This document shows, piece by piece, positions 36,649-49,776 of a stretch of 64,000 nucleotides of DNA. The first letter of the stretch is position 1. Each line of letters starts with the position of its first letter. The notes beneath the pieces are model-generated. The model was not told where the DNA came from and did no database searches. It saw nothing but the letters and a program-made list of their open reading frames with translations. The stretch lies in assembly GCF_963576615.1 (NCBI RefSeq), contig NC_088716.1, forward strand, positions 3,472,001 through 3,536,000, written 5' to 3'. The DNA comes from Watersipora subatra (taxonomy: Eukaryota > Bryozoa > Gymnolaemata > Cheilostomatida > Watersiporidae). Made by a program: the position numbers and the translations under genes.

Positions 36649-39344
36649 ACATGCTATGAACTGAACTGCAGTTCAGTTCTAATGCACATAGCATTAGATT
36701 ATGCTATGAACTGTTTTATAACCGCGGCTTACCTCTGTAGATACTTGGAAATACTGAGCTTTTTATCTATAAACTGTGGATAACAAAAAACTTGTGTTGG
36801 CTACAACATTTGTAGCCTTGTGTCAATGTCGATAGATTTGTAAAACATTACGATCCAAGGAATTCAGCTATTATGCCTTGGTGAAGTTCCAGAAATAAAT
36901 TCCTTGGGTAGATCATGAAAAAAGGATACTTGGGCACGCCATCTGTCAATTTTTATTACATACTTGTATATTCAGCAAGATTTCAGATTTCTTTAATAAG
37001 CTCCTGCTTCGATGTGTTCTAACTAACATAACATATATATAGTTAGATAGACATTGTCAGATATGCTTAAAACCATCGCATTGTTTTTCTTTATTATCTG
37101 AGATTCTTTACAGTTTATAACTTGTTTATTTACCACAATTAAGCTCTATAGTGAGAGTTTATTTCAAGCATCTATGTTTGCTTGATATTACCTGTAAGCA
37201 CAGTTTAATATTAGCTTCTACTTTCTTTAGTGTGAGTTTAAATTATTCTTGCAGTGATTATAGTCTCAAAAACTTATATATTGATCCAGTTTAGTTCATG
37301 AGTACGTCTACAATCTGAAATAGTTAGGCCTACATGAATTTTAGTTGCTTCTAGGATATGCTAGTGTATGAAAGTTTTTGATAAGATATTCTGAAACTCT
37401 GTTCAGAAAATTGGTTATTGGTTACATGTCACTGCATACAGCACTGTCGTAAGTTAATCTCAAAACTGTGCATGTGAATGTCAAAAGATAAGTTTAAAAC
37501 ACCTTTGAAGATAAAAACGTCTAATTTAACGCATTTAAATTTTTACGAGCGTGGGTATTAAATGAAAACAAAATGAATTAAAGTAACCCATGACGTAACA
37601 GCATGTTAATCAAAACAAGTAGCTGATGAGATAGACAGAAGAACGACAAAACTACAAACGATTATTTGGCCTTTGGCCAAAGAGTACCTTTCTAAGGCCA
37701 AAGATGATACCTTTGGCCTTAGACAATCGGACTGATGATACATAAATACGTACAAATATATATAGTTTTTACCACTTTATTACCCTCATTTTATGCGAAC
37801 AACTATACTTTGATTCACTTTACTCAGTTAATACACGGTGATACAGGTTAATATACCCTATATGCCTTGAACTGGCGCTTAGGATCAATTGGAAAGTAAG
37901 TAAATAAGTAAGTAAGATTCGCAAACACTTTCTCTCTGCTAACCATATTGCAGCTGTATTTACGATGCCACATGTAGAGCCGGTGAATGCCGTACAATGA
38001 AACACGTGACGCTGATCAAATCGCCGATTCGGGATTAAAAGTTGGTATTGATTTAAGCCAGACTAGCGAGTCCACAGCAAGTTCATTTGTATAACTTGAA
38101 TTGGTCGCCTTTATCCGTACGCTAATAACGCTAATTAAATATTATTATTTTAGATGTAAAGAGCGAATCATATTTGTTTTGTAAATAATGACACGATTCT
38201 TTGGCTTTTTACAATGTTTATATTCAACTGTTTGCGATCGTTGTATAGACACATGAAAAAGTTACAAATGTTTTTCCAGCTACAATTGTCATGCGTGAAA
38301 ACTTACGAAGATTAACGTTCATTTGGTTGGTAATGCTATATTTTAATTTTTCAATTCCTGAGTTGTTAATATATAATCTGTAAACTTGTTGCTAATTTAA
38401 CTATGCGATGGTTTACTCACAACTGTGTTGTATACCTGAGTGCACCAAATCATTAACGCTTGCTGAGTTGAAGGTCATTTTTGCCAGATCTTATTGTATA
38501 AATCAATGTACTTACATACTTAGTAAGAATTCTAGAGCACAAACCATATGCATTCGTCTTTGGAGTTTAAGAACTTTTACAATTAGGCACACATTGCGCT
38601 AATATTTTAGTATTTTCATTTTTTAATCTCTCATAAATGTTTACTCTTTACTGATGTCATTAGGTGACTACAACCATAATCTTCAACCTAATGAAGCCTA
38701 CTAGATTGCGAGATTGGTTCAATCATTGTGGTTAGCAAAAATTTAAAGAATTACCAGTAATTTCCTATCAGCTGAATTGCTGATGAATAAGAAGTTGTCA
38801 TTCCTTACTCATAGCCAACGCATTTGTGTTTTATATTGTGTTCCTAGGCTTTAAAAAAGCTTCAGTTTCTTCTAGGGGTTGTTAGTTTTCTTTAGTTCAA
38901 AGCATTATAGACAGCATTTTTAAATAATTAATTGTGTGATACAATAATCTTTCCCACTTTGCGGTTTCAATTATTACGGCTTTGCAGTTTTTAGTGACCT
39001 TCATTTGCATTACTGTGATACGCTGTCAGTTTCGTTGCATGAATAGGAGCACACAATCTATTGCTATAAAAGTCCCGTAGCGGTAATAAACATATATCTT
39101 CCAAGAATAGCTCGAGACCGCTTTTCGACAATTAACTGGAATTTTATCGTCTCTCTTTCATTTTTAAAGAATCAACATAAGCTTTCTAAGCTATTTTGGC
39201 GCTGGCTAACTCAAGAATATTTATCAAATTGACAAAAAACCTCTTCGAATCTTTTCCCAGTCATGCTTCGCCCTTTAGTTCTCATTATTCTCTTGCAGAT
39301 TTCAATATTGTATATTCTTTAAAATTTACACTACAAGTATCGTA

Positions 39345-39510
39345 TCTCGAAGGAGATGTACTTGTACTTACCCGTACATGTAAGTACATGTACATGTAAG
39401 TACATGTCCATGTAAGATGTACTATACAAGTATGTCGTATCTCGAAGGAGATGTACTTGTACTTATACATACATGTAAGTACAAGTACATGTAAGTACAA
39501 GTAAGTACGT
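39345..39510. repeat. Duplicated CGTATCTCGAAGGAGATGTA block plus GTACATGTAA repeats
   Basis: The block occurs at about 39341 and 39428, each followed by TGTACTTGTACTTA and short self-complementary GTACATGTAAGTACA motifs. It lies 220 bp upstream of the proposed AP-4 beta start codon. Confidence 0.8.
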
Positions 39511-39731
39511 GTGAAGGTTTAAAGAACAGTGTTCTGAAGTGTTAAAATTATGAATCATACTTTGAAAATATCGAGTTTCTATTTCGCTGAAATTCTTATT
39601 TTCCGTGTTGTCTGGAGTGTAACCTCCGCAAAGTAAGGGGGATTAGTGTGTACCCTTGACCAACATCAATGATGATAAGCTCAGTTTTCAGTCTATTTTA
39701 TAGAGACGAAGCAAGCATTGCTGGTTGGGAG

Positions 39732-42700
39732 ATGGATGGTGGAGGATTGCAGGAGAGAATAGCGGAGAGGAACAATGCTCGCAAGGTAGTTTTGACTGGT
39801 TTAACTTCCTAAAATTATACAATTATTATGTTCTAACATTTCTCCTACAATTATCATGTGTTTGCTAGCTAGCTTCTCTGGCCCTCTCTGACTGGTGTCA
39901 TTGTTGTGAACGTTGGTGTTCTGCCCTATCTGTACTGTTATCATGGTAATATTGTGGCCTATTCCATCTTTGTTCTGTTAACTCCATTTTTTCATCAGTA
40001 TTAAATCAATTGCTTACAGCTGGCCTGTGTGAGTTGCAGTGAGTCGTGACAATGACCTCATAAAATTATATATCAGAGTGGAGACAGAAGTGCCTCGTCC
40101 CCAATACTAAATATATTCCTGGACCACAATCTTTAGTCCATTTCTAAGTGCACGCAAAGAAAGCTGTGGTCAAGTTACTTTGGTTGTCTATAATGATCTA
40201 TGTATATTATGTCTATTAAGATTATTATTATATACCAAGTTGAACCAAGTTGGTACAAAATGCGCATAGATCACACACTGCTCTGTTCGCTAGGAAAGAT
40301 CACACACTGCTCTGTTCGCTAGGAAAGTTTACATTATGGTGTCTCAAGTCTGATTGTCACTTCTCTTTTTGGTCACTTTTGGTCATGTGTGTACCTGATA
40401 TCTCATACTTGTTTTTAGTTGTGTGGTGAGATGCAAGCTAGTTCCAACTTCAAGCACCTGCTTCCTCGAGTCATCACACTGATGGCTCACCAGGACATCG
40501 GTGTGAAGAGGATCGCCTACTCGGCTTATGCTAGACACTCCTACAAAGTAAGTATACTATTTGATGAAGCAGGAAGTGACACTTCATGACATGTTGTGTG
40601 GGTGGTCTCAGGCCCACACAGATATTTATCAGTTTTCTTCCCTACATACAAGCAGGTTTCCTTTTTGCACACAGTCGAGGGAAATATGTATTTTTTTGTG
40701 TTCAGCAAACATAGCTGTGTTTCTATACATGAGTTGATACATTGTTCGTGACTCACAGGTACCTGGAGAGGCGCTACTGGCTATAAACACACTCCTGCAG
40801 GACAGCTGCCATCCATCTCCTTTAGTACGAGCCTTGGTTCTCAACACACTCGCTTTTACTCACAGAAAGACCTCGGCGGGGATACAGCAAAAAATAATCA
40901 CAGGTTACTGCCATTATCCTTTTTTAACTTGTCAGAAATATTAAGGTTAGTAAGAACAGGTTGTTGTGTTCTACATCTGTCTGAGGTGTTCTACATCTGT
41001 CTGAGGTGTTCTACATCTGTCTGAGGTGTTCTACATCTGTCTGAGGTGTTCTACATCTGTCTGAGGTGTTCTACATCTGTCTGAGGTGTTCTACATCTGT
41101 CTGAGGTGTTCTACATCTGTCTGAGGTGTTCTACATCTGTCTGAGGTGTTCTACGTCTGTCTGAGGTGTTCTACGTCTATCTGAGGTGTTCTACATATGT
41201 CTGAGGTGTTCTACATCTGTCTGAGGTGTTCTACATCTGTCTGAGATGTTCTACATATGTCTGAGGTGTTCTACATATGTCTGAAGTGTTCTACATCTGT
41301 CTGAAGTGTTCTACATCTGTATGAAGTGTTCTACATCTGTCTGAGGTGTTCTACATCTGTCTGAGGTGTTCTACGTCTGTCTGAGGTGTTCTACATCTGT
41401 ATGAAGTGTTCTACATATGTCTGAGGTGTTCTACGTCTGTCTGAGGTGTTCTGCGTCTGTCTGAGGTGTTCTACATATGTCTGAGGTGTTCTACGTCTGT
41501 CTGAGGTATTCTACATATGTCTGAGGTGTTCTACATCTGTCTGAGGTGATTTACGTCTGTCTGTGGTGTATATTCAAATATACACCTCAGACAGATATAT
41601 TCAAAATACTTCAAATATATTGCGAGACCATCTGGTTTATTACTATCAGTGGCTAGTAATGATTGTTTACTAGCTCTAGAGATGCAACATCTCATAGAAC
41701 TCTCGATCTGGTTTTCTAATATAGAGAAACTTGTAACCAGTATTTTCTCTATATAATTGTACATATACATATAATTGTATATATATATGTATATATATGT
41801 GTATATATATACATGTATATATATATATATACATGTACATATATATACATGTATATATATACATGTATATATATACATGTATATATATACATGTATATAT
41901 ATACATGTATATATATACATGTATATATATACATGTATATATATATATTTATATTTATATATATATTTATATATATAAGCTGTGTATATATTGTGTGTAT
42001 ATATAAGCTGTGTATATATTGTGTGTATATATAAGCTGTGTATATATATATACACAGCTTTATTCTACTGGTTGTTTGCGGAGTAGAATAGCAAAAAGTG
42101 AAAGTAAATCCAGTGCTTGTACATCATTAGTATTACTGTTGTTCTTGTGAGGCCCGTGCAGTTACAGTGGGAGATAACTTACATACTTACATATTATTGG
42201 TGTAATAACAGACCAATCATGCGTCTCCAAAAGTGACCAGGTATAAAGTGTGAACTTACAATATAATGATCATGTCTATCACTAGTGTGAGGAATTGAAA
42301 TGTAGTTCTGAATTATGTAAAAACTTTTCAAGCGATAGTTCTAAGGTTTAAAACTCAGCAACATTGACAACTCAGCAAGACAACATGCTGCCTCAACAGT
42401 CTATGACTGTGGGTATATGTGTCTCGATTTGCCTTTGTTTAATCTGTTATTCACTCGGACCTCTGTCATTTATTTTGACCTCTGTTACTTATTTTGATCT
42501 CTGACTCATTTGGACCTTTATGACTCATTTTGACCTCTGTTATTCACTTTGACCTCTGTTATTTACTTTGACCCCTGTTATTCACTTTGAACCCTGCTAT
42601 TCACTTCAGATGGTCTGAGTGATACAAGTGCCTTTGTAAGGAGACACGCTGTGGTAGCTCATCACTCCTTTGCACTTTCAGCAGACGATGGCCAACACAG

Positions 42701-45700
42701 CAAGGTACTAATATGTAACAGGAGTTGTCTTCCCTTTTTGATACATTTTTATTTTATATTAGTTGACACTAGTGAAGCTGAGTTAGTGAAAGGTGCTTCT
42801 GAGAAACAGAAAACACTTTTCTTAGATCATAAGACTTATATATCTTATACCATACAGTTTACGATCAGAGGTGTGCGAGGTTATGTTATGTTTTCACTGG
42901 TCTCCATTGTTCTACTCTCAGGAGTTGTCTACTTTCATAACTCGTCTCAGCCATCATTGTTTCAACAAACTTGCACATTCAAACTTTTACATATACCGTA
43001 AGTCCTCATGCTCAAGCCGCGCGGCTTGTCGTTGGACGAGGCTTCTGGTTCAAGGTCATAGACCGCGGCTTAAGGCCATTCTTTTGAAACTTATGTGGGA
43101 CTCAAGGCGGCTTCTCGATAAATTGAGTCACCGCTCAGTTTCCGCGTTATAACCATAGAATCGCATTCATGATACGCTTTTATGTACGGGGGTTTTGGGG
43201 ACCTACTCGTTTATTTTCAAGGTCAAGTTTATGGAATACTTTAGACTAAAGAAGAATTTATTGCTCTGAGTCGAGATGAATTCGTGACACACCAGTGAGA
43301 GACAAATAGTTGGGAGCATTTTAATACCTGCTGATATCGAAGCTGAAACTATGGACCAAACTGACTGCAAAACATTTTTTTTATTCAAGAGGACGGGGTA
43401 TAGCGAAACCCCTCTCAACACTCTCACTCCCGAACGGGTCAAGGACAACAAAACCTCAGTCATTAGCCACGGTCTGTGGGCATATGCGGCTTGTTAGTAA
43501 GCGCAGCTAGATACCACAGACGGCTCGTTGGAGGGTTATTTTTTCCTTCGTGGGTCATCTTTCTGTGAGCACAAGCCGCGCGGCTTGAGCTTGAGGACTT
43601 ACGGTAGAGAAATTAACCTCAATAAATGGGTTTTTAAATGTGCATTGTAACATTGGGGGAAAGAATTGACTCTACGGTGTTCAATAGTTTGAAATGTTCA
43701 AAGTTTTGTAAGTGAAAGCGGAGAGACTGGTGACAATCGCAAACCAAAAAAGAAAAAGATTTAATAAATAAGAATAGTGAAAATATATAGACTAATCTAT
43801 GTTAGACTTCACTATAGTTCGATCAAGTTACAAGCTGTACCTCTACCACCTCCTCTACTTACAAACCTATGTACCCATTGCTACATCAACACTTCAGTTT
43901 CCTTTTTCTACAGTAAGGTAGCTCTTTGGAAATTTCCACCGTAAGGTAGCTCTATGAATTTTTCTACAGTAAAGTAACTCTATGAATCCTTCTACAGTGA
44001 GCTAGCTCTATGAACCTTTCTACAGTGAGTTAGCTGTATGAACCTTTCTACAGTGAGTTAGCTGTATGAACCTTTCTACAGTGAGTTAACTCTATGAATC
44101 TTTCTACAGTGAGTTAACTCTATGAATCTTTCCGCTCTATGCTTCATGGACTTTTTACAGTGAGATAACTCTATAAAACTTTCTACAGTGGGGTAGTTCT
44201 ATGCACCTTTCAACAATAAGGTAGCTCTATGAATCCAATAGCAAGGTAGCTCTATGAATCTTTCTACAGTAAAGTAACTCTATGAATCCTTCTACAGTGA
44301 GCTAGCTCTATGAACCTTTCTACAGTGAGTTAGCTGTATGAACCTTTCTACAGTGAGTTAGCTGTATGAACCTTTCTACAGTGAGTTAACTCTATGAACC
44401 TTTCTACAGTGAGTTAGCTCTATGAACCTTTCCGCTCTCTGCTTCATGGACTTTTTACAGTAAGATAACTGTATTAAACCTTCTACAGTGGGGTAGTTCT
44501 ATGCACCTTTCAACAATAAGGTAGCTCTATGAATCCAATAGCAAGGTTGTTCTATGAACCTTTTTAATGACTATTTTCACTTGATTAGTGTAATTGTTTA
44601 CATAACCTTTAGTTTTATTGCTACGCAGTATCACAATATACCGTTCTATCTAATTGCTTGGAAGATTTGTTGAATCGTTTTAGATTGTAGAATGAATTAA
44701 ATGAAATGAAGCGTATTCTTAACAAATTATTTGCTCCAACATAAGATGGTTTTTGGCATACGAAGCAATTCTCCAAATGAATTAATTTTGTATGTCAAGG
44801 TTTTACATGGTGTTATTTAAGACTCTGTTTAATTCAGTTCAAGTGTTACACGGTCACAAGATCGATTATTCTATGGGGAAACTCGAAGTCATCTCTAACA
44901 TCACCTTAGCCTTAGTTCTTTCGTCATTTGCGTAAAAGTTCACTTCTGTAGTTCTGTATTAAAAATTCACACGTGTTGAGTGAGTAAGTAAGGAAGATAA
45001 GGCCCAAGTGATATACAAGAGAAAATATTATCACTCAGTAGATAGGTGCTTGTAGAGTACTTGTAGAGTACTTGTAGAGTACTTGTTAGCGTTTCTGACT
45101 GCTGAAGATAGTCGTGTGTATATAAAGACTAAAGATTTATGTCTACTAAATAAAGATGTCTAAATGTCTGACAGCTGCCATAATTGAATCGATGCTGGGC
45201 GTATACTGGCACATCTAGTAGATAGCCTGCGAGTTTGAATCACTTACATGTAAATTTGCCTGCTGACCACACCTTGATATAACTTATCAATATGATATTG
45301 ATAAGTTAAATAAGCAGATAAGATCTATGTCGACCTTGATAAGTAAACGTTCCAAATTTTTACCGAGGAGTTTCATGAAGCTAATATACATTTCATTTAT
45401 TAACTCTAAAATTAGTCACTGCCATGGAAAAATACTGCATTTCATTATTTAAGAAAAATACTTATATCACAAAAATGTCTAATGCGCATAATTTGTAATA
45501 AACCACCACTAACTTCATCTCGGTCCCTGTTTGTTCAGCTTTCTGTGTTGCCTGTTGATAAACTTTATCAGTATAAAATTCTCTTGATAGCGCATTCAAA
45601 ATTTTATTCAAAAAATTATACAGTAAATAAGATTATTACTATAATACTAAAATTTTGAAAACCAATTTACCATTACCAATATTCTATACTCTTTCTGGTC

Positions 45701-48700
45701 ACTAAAAAATTTAATATTGTGATTCCATCACAATGGAACAGTCTCCCAGTAAACTTACATAAAATTTCAACACCGTAGCTTTAAAAAAATGTCTAAAGCC
45801 ACTTTTTAAACCTAAATCAACCAAGACCAGCCTACTTTTCTAATTTTATTGAAATGTGAATGTGTTGTTTTGATTGCCGAGTTGTGCCGACTTCTGTGGG
45901 CCTAGCACCTTGACTAGCTGAAGTACTACTGCTCATGCGGGCCTCATCATACCTTATTTATGTAAAAATTAAACTTTCATTTTCTTTTCATTTAATCAAT
46001 AAAGTATATATTTATTCTTTTTCCTTAATTCTTATGCATTTACCAATTGATGAAATAAAACACAGACACATCGACGATATTACCAAAATTTGTCAATCCG
46101 AAAGTGTTAGTACTGATTGGCTTTATTAATCAGCGAAGCTGATTGGATGATATATCACATTTGCTTGTCATTACAGAGTCTGGTGGCTGACCCTGACCCT
46201 ATAGTCTCCAGCCTCTCTCTCGCGTTGGCTGGTTCACTCGATGTCTCTCACTGTTTGGCCAGGATCGGTGACTACACACCTGATGGTCTCCTTCAGGTAA
46301 ACTGAATTGCAGCCTTTCTACTGTTTCTTCTAATAAAAGCAACTGTTCATCTAAAGGTCTACTAGAGGTCATGCCATATTTTAGAATGTTTTTTGGAAAG
46401 GCAGTTTTAAAATCATTAAATAAAACTGCTATGCCATTGGACTAAACAACTCTGGTAGTCTTTGCCTTGCTTGGTGATGCCAGGGTACGCAATAGCTCAG
46501 TCAGATAGGGCCTGTTGACAGTAGATACCGTAAAACTTTTATTTGAACACACTTTATTTTTCAACCCTTACAGTGGCACTTTATTAGAGGTGACGTTCAA
46601 ATAAAGGGTGGCATTGTATTTTTCAAACACCTTGTCAGGATGGTGAGAAGATAAGTTTAATCCTTTTACGGGTGAATCGGATGTTGCTTATATTTTGCAC
46701 TCTCCTTCGAGAGGCGACATTAATAATTTTGGATGCAAGAAATTTGCTAACTCCGACTTGGCATAGATCTTTTAAATAAATCAGCATGAGGAAGCTGATA
46801 CGTGTCTCTACCAGTTGATATCTATAGCTTGCAATTAACCTGCGATGATCCTATAGCCTGTGTTACAATTTGTTTCAGCCTTTAAGATTTTTATTTCATT
46901 TTAAATTGAAGACATATTTTCATTTTATAATTATATTTAACAACGTTGCATAAAAGCTCATTGTACTCATCGATATGTTTGCTACAGTTTGCAGTCAGAC
47001 CTGGCTTTTTATGCGCAATAGAACACAAGTAGTTACGAGCGTTGATCCATGGTCCACTGAGTTCAGTTTACCGCAATCATGTTATCGAATAATATGCTAT
47101 AAATCTGCAAATTTATAAGTTTTATAACAATAATAGTCTATCAAATGCTACAAATATATATTCAAGAACAAGTGACATAAACAAACCATGATTATAATTT
47201 ATACACAAACAAAAATTAACATTTTAAAACAAATACATTTGTATTAGCATTTTCAAAACAAAAATCTTAGCATCATTTGCTCCAACCAGCTGCGTTCTGA
47301 TCATCGCTTCTGTTTGGAACCATTTCATATTCTTTTGGCTGTTCAATACCTTCCACATTGTCTTGTGACCTCAACCTGTCTTCTGCACAGTTGAGCTTGT
47401 CGATAATAGCGTTTAAACAATTTTGTAGCACAGTAAAACTTTTCACAAAGGCCAGTTTGAAAAGACACTTCTAGCGCTAACGTTAAGCTAATGTTTTGAG
47501 GCTAGTCAAATTAGTCTCAAAACATTAGCCGCAAAATACGTAGTAGCACAGACTCCATCGTGTATGCGAAAACTATTTTTCACATACATCGAAGTATCAA
47601 CACTGCGTTAAAAAGGAACTATTTTGTGTATGCTAAATGAGTATTCGTTTGATTTGCTGGACATTCAGAGAGATTTCATTCATTACAGTGCCAGTCAGAT
47701 ATCACAAAATCTGCATATAGAAGATAACTCCAAGTTTATGGATACAAGTATATGTAGGACTTGAAGGTTGACTTGCAACAAAATTCACAATACAGTTATT
47801 TGGTATCAGAAGGTTCACCATGTCTTACTCTGTTGTGTTGTAGGTGCAAAAAATCTGGATATGTGATTACAAGCTCTTAAAAGCTTAAAAACGAACAGTT
47901 AATCGCAGCAATAACAAAAACGCCGTAGATTAGAATCTCTTTATTTATTAATCACATTTCCATATATTTTGCACCTAAAACACAACAGAGTAAAACATGG
48001 TGAACCTTTTGATATCAAATAACTGTAATGTGAAGTTTTGTTGCAAGTCAACCTTTAAGGAATTCACTATACACTGCATTCTATCCAGTTGTAGATATGT
48101 ATCAAGTGTTGTCTGCTCTTGACGGGTGTGTGCAACTTCCACTTTCTTTGTACTACTGATGTACTTGCAGGTGTTGGCCTAACAGCAACAGCTATTAAAC
48201 TAAACATAAGAAACATTAGCTAGTCAGCATGTCAAAGATTTTACTGTAATTGAGCAGCGAGAATTGTCCTACCTTTTTCTATATTGTAAGGAATTCATTT
48301 GAGCAGGTGTTGGCGGCACTCAAGTCACATAGCCCGGCTCAGCAGGAGATGTTGGACATCCTGAATGTGCTTGACCCTCTTCTCTCTAGTGAGCACATAG
48401 ATATAGCTACTGCTGTTATGGATGTATTCCTACTCTACAGCCAGCAAGGTTCTGTCCTTCTACTGTAATTGCCAATTCTTATATGTACCTTCCGCGTTCG
48501 TTAAGCAGTCCACAAACAGAGATTACAAGATTTTAAAAATAATTTATAATGTTTATGTATGAATTGGTGAATCATAAAATAGAACTTATATTTATAAATG
48601 ATGGTATTTCTAGCTTACATTTTTAATATCATTACGACTCATCTTATTATTTTAGCATAACTGACTGATTTATGTATCATATTTCTGTTTATCATTCCTT

Positions 48701-49776
48701 TGTCAGATATTTACTCGTGTTATAGTAACATGCTCACTCTCCATTGAATATATCATATGTACTTTCCTTATTGATATATCTACCTGTAAACATGTTTCAT
48801 TTGCAGTGTTTATAATATGCAGTCTTCATCTACCTTTCTACACTGATCAGTATGAGTAATAACAGTAGTTGTCTTCTCATTTATAAGTAGTTATGATATA
48901 TTTTGTCTTTTTACAGCTGAGAAATCTTTGGCTACTGACTTGCACTCAACTATTCTCAAATGCTGCCTCAAGTTTTTACGGTCCGCTGACGGCGATGAGG
49001 TTTATTGTATGCTCCTCTGGCTGGAAGAGTGCCTGAAGTCTCATCCCTCTCAGGGACAAGCTAGTGAATCCAGTTCTTCTATAGACTATGAGATCTTACT
49101 AGATAACTACCACTTGCTACTGAACAAGCCCAGAGACCCCCCTTACTTAGCCATGCTCAAGCTGGATATCCTAAGGCTATTTGTTAGAGAAGACAATCTT
49201 AACATTGTAGCAGACAATGTCAAGGCTGTTCTACAATCTCACCAAAAAACTGCTTCCATTTGTGATAGGGCTGTGTTCTTTGCGATTTCCCTTAGAAAAG
49301 AGTTTTCCGACACTGCGTCTCGTCTGCTCAATGAATTGCTGTGTTACACCCAGCCAGAGATTCAGGCTGCCCTGCTGCGTCAGTTACCGCTCATCACATC
49401 CGACGGTTTGCAATGTGAGCCGCTCTTTAGAGCTCTTCTACCGAAGTGGAGAACTCTCACATCTCAGGAGGTAATTATCTTTCTAAACTTAGCGTCTGAG
49501 ATTGGCTCAAATCATAGTGAAAATGTTAAACACTTGATAGCGATAGCTGACCATCTCTTGGCTCCGACGTCCCGCCCTTCGCAGGCGACTAAAGTTACAT
49601 TGCTCAACTGTCTTACGTCTTGTTTTCTCTCCGAACCGGCCGAGTACCGGGACAGCCTGGAGAGTTGTCTCACCAGGCTGGAGGGTGACAGCGATTTAGT
49701 CGTACAGCAGCAGGTTCAGTGGTGTGTCAGTAAACTGAGGAACAGTCTTACGGCGTTGACAGAAGACGCTATTTAG
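39732..49776 (+). CDS. AP4B1: AP-4 complex beta-adaptin-like protein, trunk only (7 exons, 514 aa)
   Basis: Exons 39732..39785, 40419..40547, 40759..40903, 42610..42704, 46177..46296, 48307..48448, 48917..49776; GT-AG junctions and phases all agree. The protein is an alpha-helical adaptin trunk. AP-4-like landmarks are [20 protein letters not shown] (about 65-84), [13 protein letters not shown] (111-124), LVADPDPIV (143-151), [13 protein letters not shown] (about 195-207), [12 protein letters not shown] and [11 protein letters not shown]-4 is a trans-Golgi cargo-sorting coat; beta4 pairs with epsilon4. Two oddities. The sequence stops where the human trunk ends (about residue 530 of 739), so the hinge and appendage that bind tepsin are absent. 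About 25 residues around the family's WGQ motif, expected between exons 5 and 6, were not found in the 2-kb intron. AP-1/2/3 beta are less good matches. The start is the first ATG of exon 1, just 18 codons long. Confidence 0.75.
40965..41570. repeat. 20-bp minisatellite, about 30 units, AP-4 beta intron 3
   Basis: Unit CTGAGGTGTTCTACATCTGT with G/A and T/A variants, beginning about 60 bp after exon 3. The final units are followed by a short inverted copy (TATACACCTCAGACAG), giving a hairpin at the array end. Confidence 0.98.
41740..42060. repeat. TATACATG/TATA microsatellite complex
   Basis: Alternating TATATATACATG steps followed by GCTGTGTATATATTGTGTGT units. Long open frames of Tyr/Ile/Met/Cys type here are artefacts. 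Confidence 0.95.
42455..42609. repeat. Degenerate 20-bp pyrimidine-rich repeat forming acceptor tract of AP-4 beta exon 4
   Basis: About eight units of TTTGACCTCTGTTATTCACT run up to the CTTCAG acceptor at 42609. The last unit ends in the acceptor itself (TATTCACTTCAG), so the polypyrimidine tract is part of the array. Confidence 0.8.
42996..43604. mobile_element. 609-bp MITE with 33-bp inverted ends and TA duplication
   Basis: The left end starts CCGTAAGTCCTCATGCTCAA and continues into GCCGCGCGGCTTG; the right end is its inverse, ending GGACTTACGG. Both sides are bordered by TA (42994-42995 and 43605-43606). TA target duplication points to a Tc1/mariner-type non-autonomous element. It lies in AP-4 beta intron 4 and is more GC-rich than its surroundings. 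Confidence 0.85.
43900..44560. repeat. 28-bp repeat with a 300-bp higher-order duplication
   Basis: Basic unit CTACAGTGAGTTAGCTCTATGAACCTTT. The pattern of variants from 43941 to 44240 is repeated at 44241-44540 with the same variant order (TTTCTACAGTAAAGTAACTC at 43961 and 44261; GAATCCAATAGCAAGG at 44231 and 44531). Confidence 0.95.
44561..46176. other. AP-4 beta intron 4, remaining part
   Basis: No gene or clear transposon seen. A short TACTTGTAGAG triple repeat is at 45050-45085. Confidence 0.5.
46297..48306. other. AP-4 beta intron 5, searched for a missing exon
   Basis: A small exon of about 75 bp would be expected here from the family's length, but no in-phase match was found. Near 46527-46640 there are pieces like ACTTTTATTTGAAC and GTTCAAATAAAGGGTGGC that may be a degraded transposon end. 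A foldback lies at 47764-48055. Confidence 0.4.
47764..48055. mobile_element. Foldback element, about 290 bp with roughly 110-bp arms
   Basis: AAGGTTGACTTGCAACAAAA at 47764 is exactly inverted at 48036-48055. Inside, TTGGTATCAGAAGGTTCACC, ATGTCTTACTCTGTTGTG and TAGGTGCAAAA-type blocks are inverted in order on the right. The loop is about 70 bp. Transcribed in AP-4 beta intron 5, it would fold into a long hairpin. Confidence 0.85.

Larger units (their letters stand above)
33391..39731. other. Intergenic region between divergent LPCAT3 and AP-4 beta-like genes
   Basis: No gene recognised. Short open frames here (for example 33978..34202 minus, 36089..36441 plus, 38408..38602 plus) have no homology, splice or repeat support. 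Notable contents are the 52-bp repeat (34960-35215), an AATAATTA-rich palindromic tract (35650-35755), a dispersed duplication (35391-35912 and 36197-36648), a GGCCTTTGGCC palindrome cluster (37668-37728) and a GTACATG repeat (39345-39510). Promoters of both flanking genes should lie here. Confidence 0.6.

Noticed and set aside
41531-42055. 174-aa open frame and several Tyr/Ile-rich frames
   Set aside because: TATA/ACATG microsatellite within an AP-4 beta intron; no splice or homology support.
47273-47461. 63-codon open minus-strand stretch in AP-4 beta intron 5
   Set aside because: Acidic and coding-like in composition, possibly a transposase tail, but it has no recognised motif, and an open run of this length is not rare.
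48160-48200. Second GCAG|GTGTTGGC acceptor-like site resembling the AP-4 beta exon 6 start
   Set aside because: The reading frame closes within two codons, and only 48307 continues the conserved protein.
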